The notes: generated from the letters alone by a model not told the origin. DNA of 64,000 bases from Clostridiaceae bacterium (GCA_012728015.1 JAAYFY010000039.1:21268-85267), one strand, 5' to 3'; counted from the stretch's first letter, positions 1 to 8,936 are shown. Numbers and translations: made by a program.

Positions 1-615
1 GTAGCTTCCCACGGCCCATTTCTCCACGTTCTCAAAATCGTGGAATATACATATCTCGGTAATACCGTGCCCTTTGCACCATTCCAGGGTTTCCACCACC
101 GCCCGGATCTCCCCTCCAACCTGCCTTGACGGTAAGGCATCGGGGTCATCAACACTCCCGCACAGCTCGGCAACAGGCTTTCCACGGTCCAGGATAACCG
201 CGCCGTAACCAATCCGGCCCTGGATGAATGAACCGTCCACAAAAGACTGGTACCGTGCGGGAAGAGCGCTAAAATCTATTTCCAGGGCGGGTTTTCGCAT
301 CATGAGCCGCGGGTGGCTCTCATTTTCTCCAGGTTTTTTAGCGTCAGGATCTGCTCCTAATCTATCGGCCAGAATGCTGGACACACGGTCAAAATGCTCC
401 TGGGACAGGTCGGAATCCCTCCTGAAAGAGAAGCTGTTTTTCCTCGGGCTGTAGTTTACTATGAGCTTACCCAGCCTTTCATCTCCCTCATCGATGTAAA
501 CCTTGAGCATATAGTCCCTGATCATGGCAATATCGCACGAAAAGCCATGTTCGGCGAGGACCGGGGCCAGCCTTTGGTATATCTCCATCAGTTCGTTTTC
601 ACAAATATAGGGCAT
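1..615 (-). CDS. RNase H-like protein with N-terminal extension (3' end cut by window)
   Basis: An open frame of 205 codons enters from the left edge with no stop in the window, so the C-terminus is missing. It starts at an ATG at 615 with GAAAGGA eight bases upstream. Residues 1 to about 120 form an unassigned N-terminal region. From about residue 125 the sequence looks like an RNase H fold: FVDGSF carries the first metal-binding Asp, GGEIRA the catalytic Glu, and FHDFENVEKW matches the segment that follows the next active-site Asp in bacterial RNase HI relatives. The expected role is hydrolysis of RNA in RNA-DNA hybrids. The gene follows pilT by 16 bases on the same strand and is probably co-transcribed, with no obvious link to pili. 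The RNase H assignment is fairly safe; the substrate is not. Confidence 0.72.
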   Translation of the reverse strand, partial: MPYICENELMEIYQRLAPVLAEHGFSCDIAMIRDYMLKVYIDEGDERLGKLIVNYSPRKNSFSFRRDSDLSQEHFDRVSSILADRLGADPDAKKPGENESHPRLMMRKPALEIDFSALPARYQSFVDGSFIQGRIGYGAVILDRGKPVAELCGSVDDPDALPSRQVGGEIRAVVETLEWCKGHGITEICIFHDFENVEKWAVGSY

Positions 616-631
616 CGGGAAAATCCTTTCG

Positions 632-1717
632 TCAATCCTGCATGTACTTTAATGTCACATCCTGGTTGAGACAGTAGAGCAGGGCATCTTCTTTGGTTAC
701 CAGGCCCGCTTTAAAGAGCTGGGCAATGCTGTAGTCCATGCTCATCATGCCTTCACTTCTGCTCATGTGTATGGTTGAGTCGATCTGGTATGTCTTGGCC
801 TCCCTTATGAGGTTCCGGATGGCGTTATTTGCGATCATAACCTCGAAGGCCGCCACCCTTCCCCTTGCAGGCGAAGGCAGGAGCTGCTGTGAAACCACGG
901 CCTGCAGTACGGTGGACAACTGGATACGGATCTGGTGCTGCTGGTTGGGCGGGAATACATCGATAATCCTGTCTACGGTCTTCGCCGCGCCCAGCGTATG
1001 CAGTGTGGACAGGACCAGGTGCCCGGTCTCGGCGGCCGTCATGGCTATGGCTATGGTTTCCAGATCGCGCATCTCGCCCACCAGGATAACATCGGGCGAC
1101 TCCCGCAGGGCCGATCTTAAGGCCCTGGCATAGCTTTTGGTATCCTGCCCTATCTCCCGCTGGTTCACAATGCTGTTTTTATGCCTGTGGAGAAACTCTA
1201 TGGGCTCTTCAAGGGTCAGAATGTGGCATTTGCGCGTGCTGTTTATCAGGTCTATTATACATGAAAGTGTTGTTGATTTCCCGCTGCCGGTGGGGCCCGT
1301 AACAAGGATCAGTCCTTTGTTCCGCCTGTGGAGATCCAACACCGGCTGGGGAATAAGCAGTTCCTGCGGATTGGGCAGCTCGGTGAAGACAATCCTGATG
1401 GCCGCGGCCAGTGAGCCCCTCTGCTTGAAGGTGTTTACCCTGAACCTTCCCAGCCCCGGCACCGAAATTGAAAAATCATGGTCGCCGCTGGCAAGGAAAT
1501 CCTGGAAGGCCATCTCGCTGGGGAACAGCTCGTGCACCAGCCGCTCTGCGTCCTTTACGCCCAGGCGCTGGCTGCCTATATACCTAAGCTCTCCCTTCAC
1601 CTTTATCACCGGGGGCACCCCGACGGTAATCTGGAGATCCGATGCCTGGTTATCCATGGCTATTTTCAGAAGCTGCTGCACCGATGTCTTTTCGATATTG
1701 ATATCCTTGGTTTTCAT
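632..1717 (-). CDS. pilT: Type IV pilus retraction ATPase PilT
   Basis: 361-residue secretion ATPase of the PilT/GspE family, which powers depolymerisation and retraction of type IV pili at the inner face of the membrane. The Walker A motif GPTGSGKST lies at residues 141-149. ILVGEMRD is the Walker B region, and the His-containing segments typical of the family follow (TAAETGHLVLSTLHT). The C-terminal part (SEGMMSMDYSIAQLF) is characteristic of PilT rather than the assembly ATPase PilB. I chose the ATG at 1717, which overlaps the preceding stop as ATGA and has GGGAAGGGA in front; an ATG at 1735 lies inside the preceding gene. Last pilus gene of the operon that begins with pilC. No pilB is in the window. 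Confidence 0.93.
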   Translation of the reverse strand: MKTKDINIEKTSVQQLLKIAMDNQASDLQITVGVPPVIKVKGELRYIGSQRLGVKDAERLVHELFPSEMAFQDFLASGDHDFSISVPGLGRFRVNTFKQRGSLAAAIRIVFTELPNPQELLIPQPVLDLHRRNKGLILVTGPTGSGKSTTLSCIIDLINSTRKCHILTLEEPIEFLHRHKNSIVNQREIGQDTKSYARALRSALRESPDVILVGEMRDLETIAIAMTAAETGHLVLSTLHTLGAAKTVDRIIDVFPPNQQHQIRIQLSTVLQAVVSQQLLPSPARGRVAAFEVMIANNAIRNLIREAKTYQIDSTIHMSRSEGMMSMDYSIAQLFKAGLVTKEDALLYCLNQDVTLKYMQD

Positions 1718-2394
1718 TCCGGTATCCCTTCCCATAAATCGATTTCGTTCCTGTATTCAAATGGTTCCTGCCACAGCCTCCATACCAGGACGCGGCAGGT
1801 TTCCTCAAGATCGGCGCCACTGCCGGGATCTGAAATCCCGACATCCACATTCAGGTACCTTAAGGTGTTCTCATATTCGAGTATGAATGTTTTCCTTACG
1901 CTGAAGCCCAGTTCCACGGGCACATTGCTGTATATGTGGAAGTTGCGCGTGTAATCTGCATCCTTGCTGTATACGCATCCCGGATAGGCATCCATGATGG
2001 AGCTCATGGCAAAATACGTCACAAGTTTCGGATACAGGCCGTCCAGATACTCCTCCCTGGCTCTTGAGCCAGAAAGGCCGGTCAATGTCGCTTCTATGAT
2101 CTCGGAGATAGCATCGGGAAGCCCTGCTGAAGGAAGATCACCCTCTTTGATGGACCCGACGGCATAGGAGGCCTTTTCCCTGCTGATGGTTATGCTGTTG
2201 TAAATGACGTTTAAGAACCTCTCCCCCTCCGAGTCAAGGCTATAGAAGGCCTTTACGGTATCCGCGTTCTTCCTTGCCAGGCGGAGGTTGGCCATGGATG
2301 TTGTGACGGCCAAAACCGAAAACACCACCAGGACGATCAGGACCAACGCTACAAGAACCGAGGAACTGCCCCTGTCAGATCTAAGCCATTTCAT
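1714..2394 (-). CDS. Pilus-operon membrane-anchored protein, PilX-like, function unknown
   Basis: 226 residues. A short basic N-terminus (MKWLRSDRGSSSVL) is followed by one hydrophobic segment at about residues 11-32 and then a long polar domain containing SLDSEGERFLN. This layout, with SAL-type hydrophobic N-terminus and an EGERFLN-like motif, resembles PilX/minor-pilin-like proteins found in type IV pilus operons of Clostridia. I see no canonical GFTLIE prepilin cleavage site. It overlaps pilT at the 3' end and the upstream pilin gene at its 5' end by four bases each (ATGA), so translation is probably coupled. I infer a pseudopilin or pilus-assembly role from context only. Confidence 0.7.
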   Translation of the reverse strand: MKWLRSDRGSSSVLVALVLIVLVVFSVLAVTTSMANLRLARKNADTVKAFYSLDSEGERFLNVIYNSITISREKASYAVGSIKEGDLPSAGLPDAISEIIEATLTGLSGSRAREEYLDGLYPKLVTYFAMSSIMDAYPGCVYSKDADYTRNFHIYSNVPVELGFSVRKTFILEYENTLRYLNVDVGISDPGSGADLEETCRVLVWRLWQEPFEYRNEIDLWEGIPE

Positions 2395-2885
2395 GGGCCG
2401 GTCACCTCCCCGGGAGCATTGAGCATCGCCGAAAGCGTATGGATCTCCTGGTCAGACTCCCTGCCCAGGGGATACGGCCCAATCTTAATGGTCCGGAGCT
2501 CTATGGCCCAGAGCCTGTCGTTCCCTTTCATGCTGAAAAGATCTATGTGCATGGCGTACTCGGCTTCCTGCGGACGGCTTTCACCGCCAGGGATCGGGTT
2601 CCAGTCCCTGTCGTAATAGATGACATAGGAGCATTTGCCCGATTCGCAGACAGCCGGATCCAAAGCCGAAGGATTCCCTCCGGTCCAATCCCCGGGAGAG
2701 GATTTGATCCTTTCTATCCAGGCGGTGCCGTAAAACACCGACCGGTCGATATCCGCCGCAAGCCGGTTATTGACGTGGGCATGGACAAACAGGCACACCA
2801 CCACCGTTCCCGCAACGGCCAGCAGCGCCACGGCTATGATAAGCTCTATTAACGTAAACCCTCTTTTTTCCTTTATATAGCCCAT
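2391..2885 (-). CDS. Type IV prepilin-like protein (GFTLIE)
   Basis: About 164 residues with a classic class III signal. A short charged leader (MGYIKEKRG) ends at Gly, then FTLIELIIAVALLAVAGTVV forms the conserved hydrophobic helix with Glu at mature position 5. A prepilin peptidase would cut after the Gly and N-methylate the Phe. The rest is a pilin-like globular domain with two Cys residues (VCESGKCSY). The start is uncertain: the ATG at 2885 gives the usual short leader and has a GGTGG upstream, while TTG 2897 and GTG 2894 are also possible. It sits inside the pilC-to-pilT operon and probably encodes a minor pilin or pseudopilin. Confidence 0.85.
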   Translation of the reverse strand: MGYIKEKRGFTLIELIIAVALLAVAGTVVVCLFVHAHVNNRLAADIDRSVFYGTAWIERIKSSPGDWTGGNPSALDPAVCESGKCSYVIYYDRDWNPIPGGESRPQEAEYAMHIDLFSMKGNDRLWAIELRTIKIGPYPLGRESDQEIHTLSAMLNAPGEVTGP

Positions 2886-2917
2886 TCCATCCACCAATAC
2901 CCTTTAATTCTCCGCCT

Positions 2918-3466
2918 TCATTCCGACCTTAGCGTAACACAGCTTTCCCGGCCGAACCGCCCGTCTTCCCGGTCAAGCCACACCGATATGTCCAGAAGGT
3001 TTCCCTCCATTTTCACCGAAAACCCGTCCACCTCGGTTATTTCAAAACTGTACTCATTGGAAGGCGGCATTCCCTCGGGCATAATCGCCTCACGGAGTAT
3101 TCCGCCGTCCTGGTATATCCAGGTCTCATAAACCTCGCCGCTGTGCACCTCTCGTATGACGATGGCAGGCTCCCCATTGACCGGGTTATCCTCTACCCTT
3201 ATGGCGTCCTTCAGGTCGTTCTGCCTGATTTTCATCTGTATGAAAGACAGCGCCACCCTGAGCTCGGAACTGAGGCTTTTGCCCTCGTACAGCCTTGTGT
3301 AGGCAGATGTTGATGACAGGGCAAGAACAAAAATGCCAATGCCCAGGGCAAGCAGGAGCAGCAGTGTGGCTATGGTCTCGGCGCTGACACTGCCCCGGCG
3401 TGAAAGGCGCCCCTTTTTTGCTATAAATCCCTTACTTCCTAAAGACCTCCACATTGGGCATGACAT
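2918..3466 (-). CDS. Pilus-operon membrane protein, DUF4860-like
   Basis: About 182 residues from the proposed ATG at 3466, which lies inside the preceding gene and has GAGGTG ten bases upstream; ATGs at 3454 and 3511 are alternatives. After a basic stretch (KKGRLSRRGS) comes one hydrophobic helix (TIATLLLLLALGIGIFVLAL) and then a soluble domain that alternates beta-type segments (EPAIVIREVHSGEVYETWIYQDGG). The shape matches proteins annotated DUF4860 in clostridial pilus operons, which look like minor pilins lacking the canonical cleavage site. The function is inferred from operon position between two pilin-like genes. Confidence 0.68.
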   Translation of the reverse strand: MSCPMWRSLGSKGFIAKKGRLSRRGSVSAETIATLLLLLALGIGIFVLALSSTSAYTRLYEGKSLSSELRVALSFIQMKIRQNDLKDAIRVEDNPVNGEPAIVIREVHSGEVYETWIYQDGGILREAIMPEGMPPSNEYSFEITEVDGFSVKMEGNLLDISVWLDREDGRFGRESCVTLRSE

Positions 3467-3743
3467 TTGACGCGAACACCTCGTAATAGAAATAATACTT
3501 ATCCCGGTCAAGGATCAATCCATAATGGTTTTCCAGATACTCCAGGCTGGGTGGGTAACTGCCCTCCAAGGCATAGCACTGGACACAGGCGTCCAGGATG
3601 GCCTTTTGTATGTCCTCGGGCCGGGAGGCGCTGTGGCCTTTCCAGAAGCTGTCAAGGCCGGCCAGGGTGGCCAGGATGATGATAAGCGCAATCCCCAGCA
3701 TTATTAACCTGATATGTACCTGGTTCTTTCCGCTCAATCTCAT
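3432..3743 (-). CDS. Small membrane-anchored pilus-operon protein, unknown function
   Basis: 103 residues: a basic N-terminus (MRLSGKNQVH), one hydrophobic helix (IRLIMLGIALIIILATLAGL) and a polar C-terminal part rich in Tyr (LEGSYPPSLEYLENHYGL, DKYYFYYEVF). The segment with EDIQKAILDACVQCYALEGSYPPSL resembles the region after the helix in short pilin-like proteins, where a residue run before SYP often marks the start of the pilin globular domain. The gene follows pilC by five bases and overlaps the next gene by about 35 bases. I infer a role in pilus assembly. Confidence 0.7.
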   Translation of the reverse strand: MRLSGKNQVHIRLIMLGIALIIILATLAGLDSFWKGHSASRPEDIQKAILDACVQCYALEGSYPPSLEYLENHYGLILDRDKYYFYYEVFASNVMPNVEVFRK

Positions 3744-3748
3744 TCACC

Positions 3749-4795
3749 TTATCCTATGGACGACATAATGCTTATCAACGGCAGGATGACCGACAGCAGC
3801 ACACCTGCGATGACAAGTGACAGAACTGTAACACAGACCGGCTCTATGGAATTGATTACACGGTCCAGTGACGCGTTTGCCTCTTCCTGCCAGGTTTGCG
3901 ATACCTTCTCCATTATGGCGTCCAGGCTCCCGGTCTTCTCTCCAGTCCTGACAAGCCGTACAAACAGGGCCGGAAACAGCCCGGTATCCTTAAGGGCTTC
4001 CCAGAACGGCTTGCCCGACGAAACAGCATTTACGGCCTCCTTGATCTTCCTGGCAACATGGCTGTTGTCAAGTACGCCGGAAACCAGGCCAAAGCCCTCG
4101 GTCAGGTTCATTCCGCTCTTCAGGGTCAGGGACAGCGCCCCGCTGAACCGGGATGCGATGATCTTTTTGTAGATGCTCCCGGTAATCGGGTTTACGACCT
4201 TGAACCTGTCAATTGAGGCTCGAAATAACCCCAGGCGCTTAAAAAGCCAGCCGGCAGCGACCAGGATAGCCAGCACCGCGACGGCGATCACAAAGCCATC
4301 TTTAAGCCCGTTTCCCAAAGCGATGAACAGGCCGGTCTGGGCGGGAATCGTCCCGCCGAGGGATGTGAGTATCTCAACGAACAGAGGGATGACCTTAAGG
4401 GAGATAAGGGCTATCACGCCAAGCATGAATACCGCCAGGATAAGAGGATAGGACACAGCGGTTCTGACCCTTCTCCTTGTATTGGCCAGGTTTTCATAGA
4501 ACCTGCTCAGCCCGTCAAAAACGTGTTCCAGCGTGCCGGTTTTTTCGCCCACTTTTACAAGGGCGGTCATATAGGCCGGAAAAGCTTTGGATGCCTCAAA
4601 AGCCGAATGCATGGGCGATCCGTAAACAACCTCGTTCTTTATAAACTCAAGAGCCTTCCTGAGCCTGGGGTTGACGGTATCCTCAGACACCAGCGGGATT
4701 CCTTCCACCGGATGTATACCAGATTTCAAAACCAGTGAGAACTGGTGGCACAGTATGGATAAGTCTGTTTCATAGCCCTTGGCCTTCTTACCCAA
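3749..4795 (-). CDS. pilC: Type IV pilus inner-membrane platform protein PilC (GspF family)
   Basis: About 348 residues of the PilC/GspF family, the polytopic inner-membrane protein that connects the ATPase to the growing pilus. Two copies of the T2SSF domain are visible, each with the pattern of a cytoplasmic helical bundle (FSLVLKSGIHPVEGIPLV, then FSGALSLTLKSGMNLTEGF) followed by long hydrophobic helices (YPLILAVFMLGVIALISLKVIPLFV; CVTVLSLVIAGVLLSVILPLISIM). The repeated KVGEKTGTLE and RTGEKTGSLD motifs are diagnostic. A TTG at 4795 with GGAG nine bases upstream looks better than the TTG at 4804, which abuts the Shine-Dalgarno. It is the first gene of the operon, divergent from the oligopeptidase gene. 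Confidence 0.9.
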   Translation of the reverse strand: MGKKAKGYETDLSILCHQFSLVLKSGIHPVEGIPLVSEDTVNPRLRKALEFIKNEVVYGSPMHSAFEASKAFPAYMTALVKVGEKTGTLEHVFDGLSRFYENLANTRRRVRTAVSYPLILAVFMLGVIALISLKVIPLFVEILTSLGGTIPAQTGLFIALGNGLKDGFVIAVAVLAILVAAGWLFKRLGLFRASIDRFKVVNPITGSIYKKIIASRFSGALSLTLKSGMNLTEGFGLVSGVLDNSHVARKIKEAVNAVSSGKPFWEALKDTGLFPALFVRLVRTGEKTGSLDAIMEKVSQTWQEEANASLDRVINSIEPVCVTVLSLVIAGVLLSVILPLISIMSSIG

Positions 4796-4969
4796 ATCTA
4801 TCAACTCCAGCCTGTTAATCTTTTATAATATAATACCAATTCCAGGTCCATTGAAACAGGAAACACGGCAAAAGACCCCATATTCTTATTTATTTCAGCC
4901 GTTTTTGACGTTTGAGAGAAAAAACCGGCTATATCCGCAAGCACGGGCCGGCCTTGCGGATTCTGCCTG

Positions 4970-4997
4970 TTGTCCCCCCAAGGGAATAGGTTATAAT
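4970..4997 (+). promoter_or_regulatory. Predicted SigA-type promoter of the M3 peptidase gene
   Basis: TTGTCC at 4970-4975 and TATAAT at 4992-4997 with a 16-base spacer, about 60 bases before the ATG at 5058. Perfect -10, moderate -35. Confidence 0.55.
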
Positions 4998-5057
4998 AGG
5001 AAAAGCATATTCGTAATGCAGGCGGTTTTTCCTATGGCCTGCGAAAGGATGGTTTTC

Positions 5058-6743
5058 ATGCGGTTTTCCCAGATGCCTTACGAGCGGCCTAATATTGAAG
5101 AACTCCAGGCCAAGGCCGAAGAAGTTATCAGATCAGTAAAAGAAGCCAAAAACGCCCAACAGCAGCTTGACGCCTACAGAGCTTTTTCGGACCTGAGGAA
5201 GAAGGTTTCGGACATGTCCACCCTTGCCCATATCCGGAATACCATAAACACCGAGGATCCCTTCTACGAACAGGAAAGGGTCTTTTTGGACGAGAACATG
5301 CCCTTGATTGAGGAACTGCAATACAGGTTCTACAAGGCTTTTGTCTCCTCCCTCTTCAGGGCCGAACTTGAAAAAAGCCTGGGAAGCTTATTGTTCCACA
5401 ATGCCGAGCTGGAACTTAAGGCCTTTGATCCCGTCATCATCCCGGAGCTCCAGGAAGAGAACAAGCTGGTTTCTCAATACCGGAAGCTTTTGTCGTCGGC
5501 CCAGCTGGAATTCCAGGGTCAGGTCCTCAACCTTTCCCAGCTGATCCCGTACATGGAATCCCCCAGCCGCGATATAAGAAAAGGCGCCTTTAAAAAAAGG
5601 ACCGAGTTCTTTATGGCCCATGAGAATGAGTTGGACGAGATCTATGACAGGCTTGTGAAGGTGCGCGACCAGATGGCGAAAAAGCTTGGCTTCAGGAATT
5701 TCGTGGAGCTTGGCTATATAAGGATGGGTCGCAACTGCTACCGACCTGAAGAGGTAGAGCGGTTCCGAGACCAGGTAAAAAGGCACCTGGTTCCCATAAC
5801 CATAAAACTTCGCGAAGAACAGCGCGAGAGGCTCGGTCTCGAAAGGCTTACATATATCGACATCCCGCTCTACTTCAAGGAAGGCAATCCCAGGCCCGAG
5901 GGCACCCCGGAGGAGATCTTTGAGGCTGGACGGAAGATGTACGACATGCTCTCCCCGGAAACCAGCGAGTTTTTCAGGTTCATGCTGGACAACGAGCTTA
6001 TGGATGTTTTAAGCCGCAAGGCAAAGGCCCCGGGCGGATACATGACCTATATCTTCACTTATGAGTCGCCCTTCATATTCGCCAATTTTAACGGCACCAG
6101 CGGCGATGTGGACGTATCGACCCATGAATGCGGCCATGCCCTCAACGGTTACCTGTCAAGGGACATAGAGATTTTAGAGTACAAGCTCCCCACCCTGGAT
6201 GCCTGCGAGGTTCACTCCATGTCCATGGAATTCTTCACCATGCCCTGGATGAAGTTCTTCTTCGGTGACAGGACAGGGGAATACAAGTACATGCATCTTG
6301 CCAGCGCCCTTCTCTTCATCCCCTACGGGTGCCTGGTGGATGAGTTCCAGCACGTGGTTTACGAAAACCCGGGCATGACGCCGAAGGAGCGCAAGGAGGC
6401 CTGGCAGAAGCTGGAGCGGGAGTACCAGCCCTACCTGGATTACGAGGACGACCCGTTCTTCGGCAGGGGTGGCACATGGCAGAGGCAGAGCCATATCTAT
6501 AATTCGCCCTTCTACTATATCGACTACTGCCTGGCCCAGACCTGCGCCCTCCAGTTCAGAAGCCTCATGGCAAGGGACTATAAGGACGCGTGGGACAAAT
6601 ACATCAGTTTCAGTAAAAAGGCCGGAACCATGACCTTTGTAGACTTACTGAAATCAACAGGTTTAAAATCGCCATTTGATGATGGTTTTGTGAAGGAAAT
6701 CGCTTCGGATTGCCTGAAGGCCCTGAATGAAATGAAACCCTGA
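5058..6743 (+). CDS. M3 family oligoendopeptidase (PepF-like)
   Basis: 561-residue zinc metallopeptidase of family M3, a cytosolic enzyme that cuts short peptides. The zinc motif HECGH is at about residues 356-360, and the downstream EVHSMSMEFF supplies the third zinc ligand in the usual ExxSMxxE context. The C-terminal part (FYYIDYCLAQTCALQF) is also typical. The ATG at 5058 is preceded by AAAGGA with an eight-base spacer and gives the usual family start (MRFSQMPYERP). The frame is open further upstream to 4779, but that extension lacks family resemblance and crosses the promoter. Single-gene unit by context. Confidence 0.92.
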   Translation: MRFSQMPYERPNIEELQAKAEEVIRSVKEAKNAQQQLDAYRAFSDLRKKVSDMSTLAHIRNTINTEDPFYEQERVFLDENMPLIEELQYRFYKAFVSSLFRAELEKSLGSLLFHNAELELKAFDPVIIPELQEENKLVSQYRKLLSSAQLEFQGQVLNLSQLIPYMESPSRDIRKGAFKKRTEFFMAHENELDEIYDRLVKVRDQMAKKLGFRNFVELGYIRMGRNCYRPEEVERFRDQVKRHLVPITIKLREEQRERLGLERLTYIDIPLYFKEGNPRPEGTPEEIFEAGRKMYDMLSPETSEFFRFMLDNELMDVLSRKAKAPGGYMTYIFTYESPFIFANFNGTSGDVDVSTHECGHALNGYLSRDIEILEYKLPTLDACEVHSMSMEFFTMPWMKFFFGDRTGEYKYMHLASALLFIPYGCLVDEFQHVVYENPGMTPKERKEAWQKLEREYQPYLDYEDDPFFGRGGTWQRQSHIYNSPFYYIDYCLAQTCALQFRSLMARDYKDAWDKYISFSKKAGTMTFVDLLKSTGLKSPFDDGFVKEIASDCLKALNEMKP

Positions 6744-6807
6744 ATCCGGGGCTCGGGAAGGCTCAGAAAAGCGCTGGAAAACGCAGAAACAGAGCCATTA
6801 AACGCTA

Positions 6808-6836
6808 TTGACAAACAAAAAGCGCGTTTGTATAAT
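6808..6836 (+). promoter_or_regulatory. Consensus promoter of tRNA-Arg
   Basis: TTGACA at 6808-6813 and TATAAT at 6831-6836, spacer 17. Both hexamers match the SigA consensus exactly, as expected for a stable RNA gene that begins 30 bases downstream. Confidence 0.9.
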
Positions 6837-6865
6837 ATATTAGCGGTGCATCGGCGCCGCATCAT

Positions 6866-6942
<77 letters not shown>

Positions 6943-6945
6943 TGC

Positions 6946-6980
6946 AAAACCCTGAAAGCATGAAGCTTTCAGGGTTTTTA
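6946..6980 (+). terminator. Rho-independent terminator after tRNA-Arg
   Basis: AAAACCCTGAAAGC and GCTTTCAGGGTTTT form a 14-base-pair stem with a five-base loop, followed by a T-rich tail. It begins four bases after the tRNA. Confidence 0.9.
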
Positions 6981-7084
6981 TTTTATGTTTGGATTTAACA
7001 GTATAATTATTAATTGTCTGTCATAGGTTTTATTGACATTTGACAATATGGTTCTGTTAAAAGAGAATAAAGGCAGATAACAGC

Positions 7085-8539
7085 TTGCGTCAGGGGGGAA
7101 TAATCATAGACGCTCTGTTGGGCCTCTTCGGGCTGGCGGGTTTTGTATATGGCATATTAGCGATAATATTAGCCAAAAGAAGCAACAAGTCTTTGAAATT
7201 GCCCGGGCTTATACTTGCCTTAAGCTTTGCATTATTCTTAACCGGTCTTGCCATTTCTCCGAAAGACAACCTGGCTTCTGGCACTGACATCAGCATAGCT
7301 GAACCAGGCGCGAAAAGCGCACCGGAAGCTGTACCCGGGAATGCGCCCATACCCGGATCTTTTCCATCGTCATATACCGAACGGGATAATGCACCGGCGT
7401 CGGAACCGGCAGCGACACTGGCACCCGAATCAACTCCCATACCGGGATCGATAGAATCACAAACTCCTGGGCTTGTTTTTAGCCCTGAAGATCCGAAAGA
7501 ACTGCGAGTAACCTTTATTGATGTGGGACAGGCTGATTCCATACTTATTCAAACACCTCAAGGGAAGAACATATTGATGGATGCAGGCAACACTGCGGAT
7601 TATTCTGTAATAAAGGCCTGCCTTGATGCTGCGGGAGTAAGGCGGCTCGATGTTGTTGTGGCCACACATCCCCACGAGGACCATATAGGAAGCATGGCAT
7701 CGGTCATAAAGGCCTATGACATCGGTAAAATATACATGCCTAAGGCAGCAACAACTACAAAAACCTTCGAAAACCTCCTTATGGCCATAAAGGAAAAGGG
7801 GCTTAAAGCTTCCGAAGCAAAGGGTGGTATAACTATTGAGACCGGTGACAGCTTGATAACCGCTGAAATCCTTGCGCCGAATTCCTCCGACTATGATGAT
7901 ATGAACGACTGGTCGGCGGTTATAAAACTCAGCTATGGAAAGACCTCATTTCTGTTTACCGGTGACGCCGAGGATGTATCGGAAAAGGAGATGCTTTCAA
8001 AGAAGTATGACCTGAAAGCAGATGTTTTAAAGATAGGGCACCATGGCAGCAGTTCCTCCACAACCGCCGAATTCCTTTCGGCTGTATCACCGAAATACGC
8101 GGTAATATCCGTCGGGAAGGATAATGACTATGGCCATCCTGCAGCAGGGGTAATGAACCGGCTGAAAAAGGCCGGGATTCCTGTATACCGAACCGATGAG
8201 AGCGGAACCATTGTATGTGTGTCCGATGGCGAAACTATAAGATTCAATGTTAGCCCGGGAAGCTACACATCCGGCAGGCAGTCCGGGACGTCCGGAACAT
8301 CTATCACTCCGACTCCATCACCCACTCCCGGCGCTTCCTCAAAGCAGACACCAACGCCGGTTCCGACTCCAACCCCTTCGCCCGACACATCGGGAGACAG
8401 GATTGTATACTGGACGCCGGGCGGCAAATCATATCACTATACAAAAGACTGTTCAACACTATCGCGCAGCAAGACGATATTGAGCGGCAAGCCCTCCGAA
8501 TGCCCGAAGTCTGATCCGTGCGACATATGCGCCCGATAA
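7085..8539 (+). CDS. Membrane-anchored ComEC-like MBL-fold hydrolase
   Basis: 484 residues. Two hydrophobic helices (about residues 8-28 and 38-55) are followed by a Pro/Ser/Ala-rich linker. An MBL-fold domain of the ComEC/Rec2 C-terminal type spans about residues 137-375, with FIDVGQADSILI, the metal motif HPHEDH at 195-200, FTGDAE and KIGHHGS. A second Pro/Thr-rich linker leads to a C-terminal module (YHYTKDCSTLSRSK...CDIC) that looks like a small Cys-containing Ada-like or cell-surface module. The predicted topology puts the hydrolase outside the cell. Relatives of this domain are nucleases, but the substrate here is unknown. The TTG start is weak, because the GGGGGGA lies inside the proposed frame. 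Followed by a DUF3006 gene, a common pairing. Confidence 0.8.
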   Translation: MRQGGIIIDALLGLFGLAGFVYGILAIILAKRSNKSLKLPGLILALSFALFLTGLAISPKDNLASGTDISIAEPGAKSAPEAVPGNAPIPGSFPSSYTERDNAPASEPAATLAPESTPIPGSIESQTPGLVFSPEDPKELRVTFIDVGQADSILIQTPQGKNILMDAGNTADYSVIKACLDAAGVRRLDVVVATHPHEDHIGSMASVIKAYDIGKIYMPKAATTTKTFENLLMAIKEKGLKASEAKGGITIETGDSLITAEILAPNSSDYDDMNDWSAVIKLSYGKTSFLFTGDAEDVSEKEMLSKKYDLKADVLKIGHHGSSSSTTAEFLSAVSPKYAVISVGKDNDYGHPAAGVMNRLKKAGIPVYRTDESGTIVCVSDGETIRFNVSPGSYTSGRQSGTSGTSITPTPSPTPGASSKQTPTPVPTPTPSPDTSGDRIVYWTPGGKSYHYTKDCSTLSRSKTILSGKPSECPKSDPCDICAR

Positions 8540-8560
8540 TAAAGATGGTGATGTACTGAT

Positions 8561-8773
8561 ATGAAGATTACAATTGACAGATTCGAAGGAAATTTTGCTG
8601 TTTGTGAGGCTGATGGGAACAAAATGATCAGTATTGAACGCTCCCTGCTCCCCGAAGAAGCCAGGGAAGGCGATGTTTTGACCCTAAAGGACGGCAAATA
8701 TATCATAGATGCTGCTGAAACCGCAAAACGAAAAGCATATATTAAATCGCTCATGGATGAAATTATTGAATGA
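8561..8773 (+). CDS. DUF3006 domain protein
   Basis: 70 residues, matching DUF3006 in length and pattern: MKITIDRFEGNFAVCEAD at the start, then a beta-type core with SLLPEEAREGDVL and a charged helical tail (AKRKAYIKSLMDEIIE). Members are small, probably OB-like proteins often encoded directly after ComEC-like MBL proteins, as here (21 bases downstream). No function is established. Start ATG at 8561, preceded by GATGGTGATGTACTGAT, a weak ribosome site. Confidence 0.85.
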   Translation: MKITIDRFEGNFAVCEADGNKMISIERSLLPEEAREGDVLTLKDGKYIIDAAETAKRKAYIKSLMDEIIE

Positions 8774-8916
8774 TATAAGTTTCTTCAACAGCTATTCTTC
8801 CTCTCTATTTTAACAATTTTCAGGCTTCATTATTGTATTGCAATCAATTCTTTCTTGGCATAGTATATTTATGCACATATCCCATATTTTATCTGTTGAT
8901 ATACGTATAAGAATAA

Positions 8917-8936
8917 CCCCCGGTCTTAGCCGGGGG
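8917..8936 (-). terminator. Hairpin after the zinc-ribbon operon
   Basis: CCCCCGG and CCGGGGG form a seven-base-pair GC stem with a six-base loop, 18 bases past the last stop of the minus-strand operon. The minus-strand tail TTATTCTTATA is T-rich but interrupted. It could also end transcription of the DUF3006 unit from the other side. Confidence 0.6.

Noticed and set aside
1137..1886. Plus-strand open frame of 249 codons across pilT
   Set aside because: Antisense of pilT and the pilus genes; no ribosome site and low-complexity, unnatural composition. Shadow frame.
8774..8916. Gene between DUF3006 and the zinc-ribbon operon
   Set aside because: AT-rich spacer with only a terminator-like hairpin at its end.
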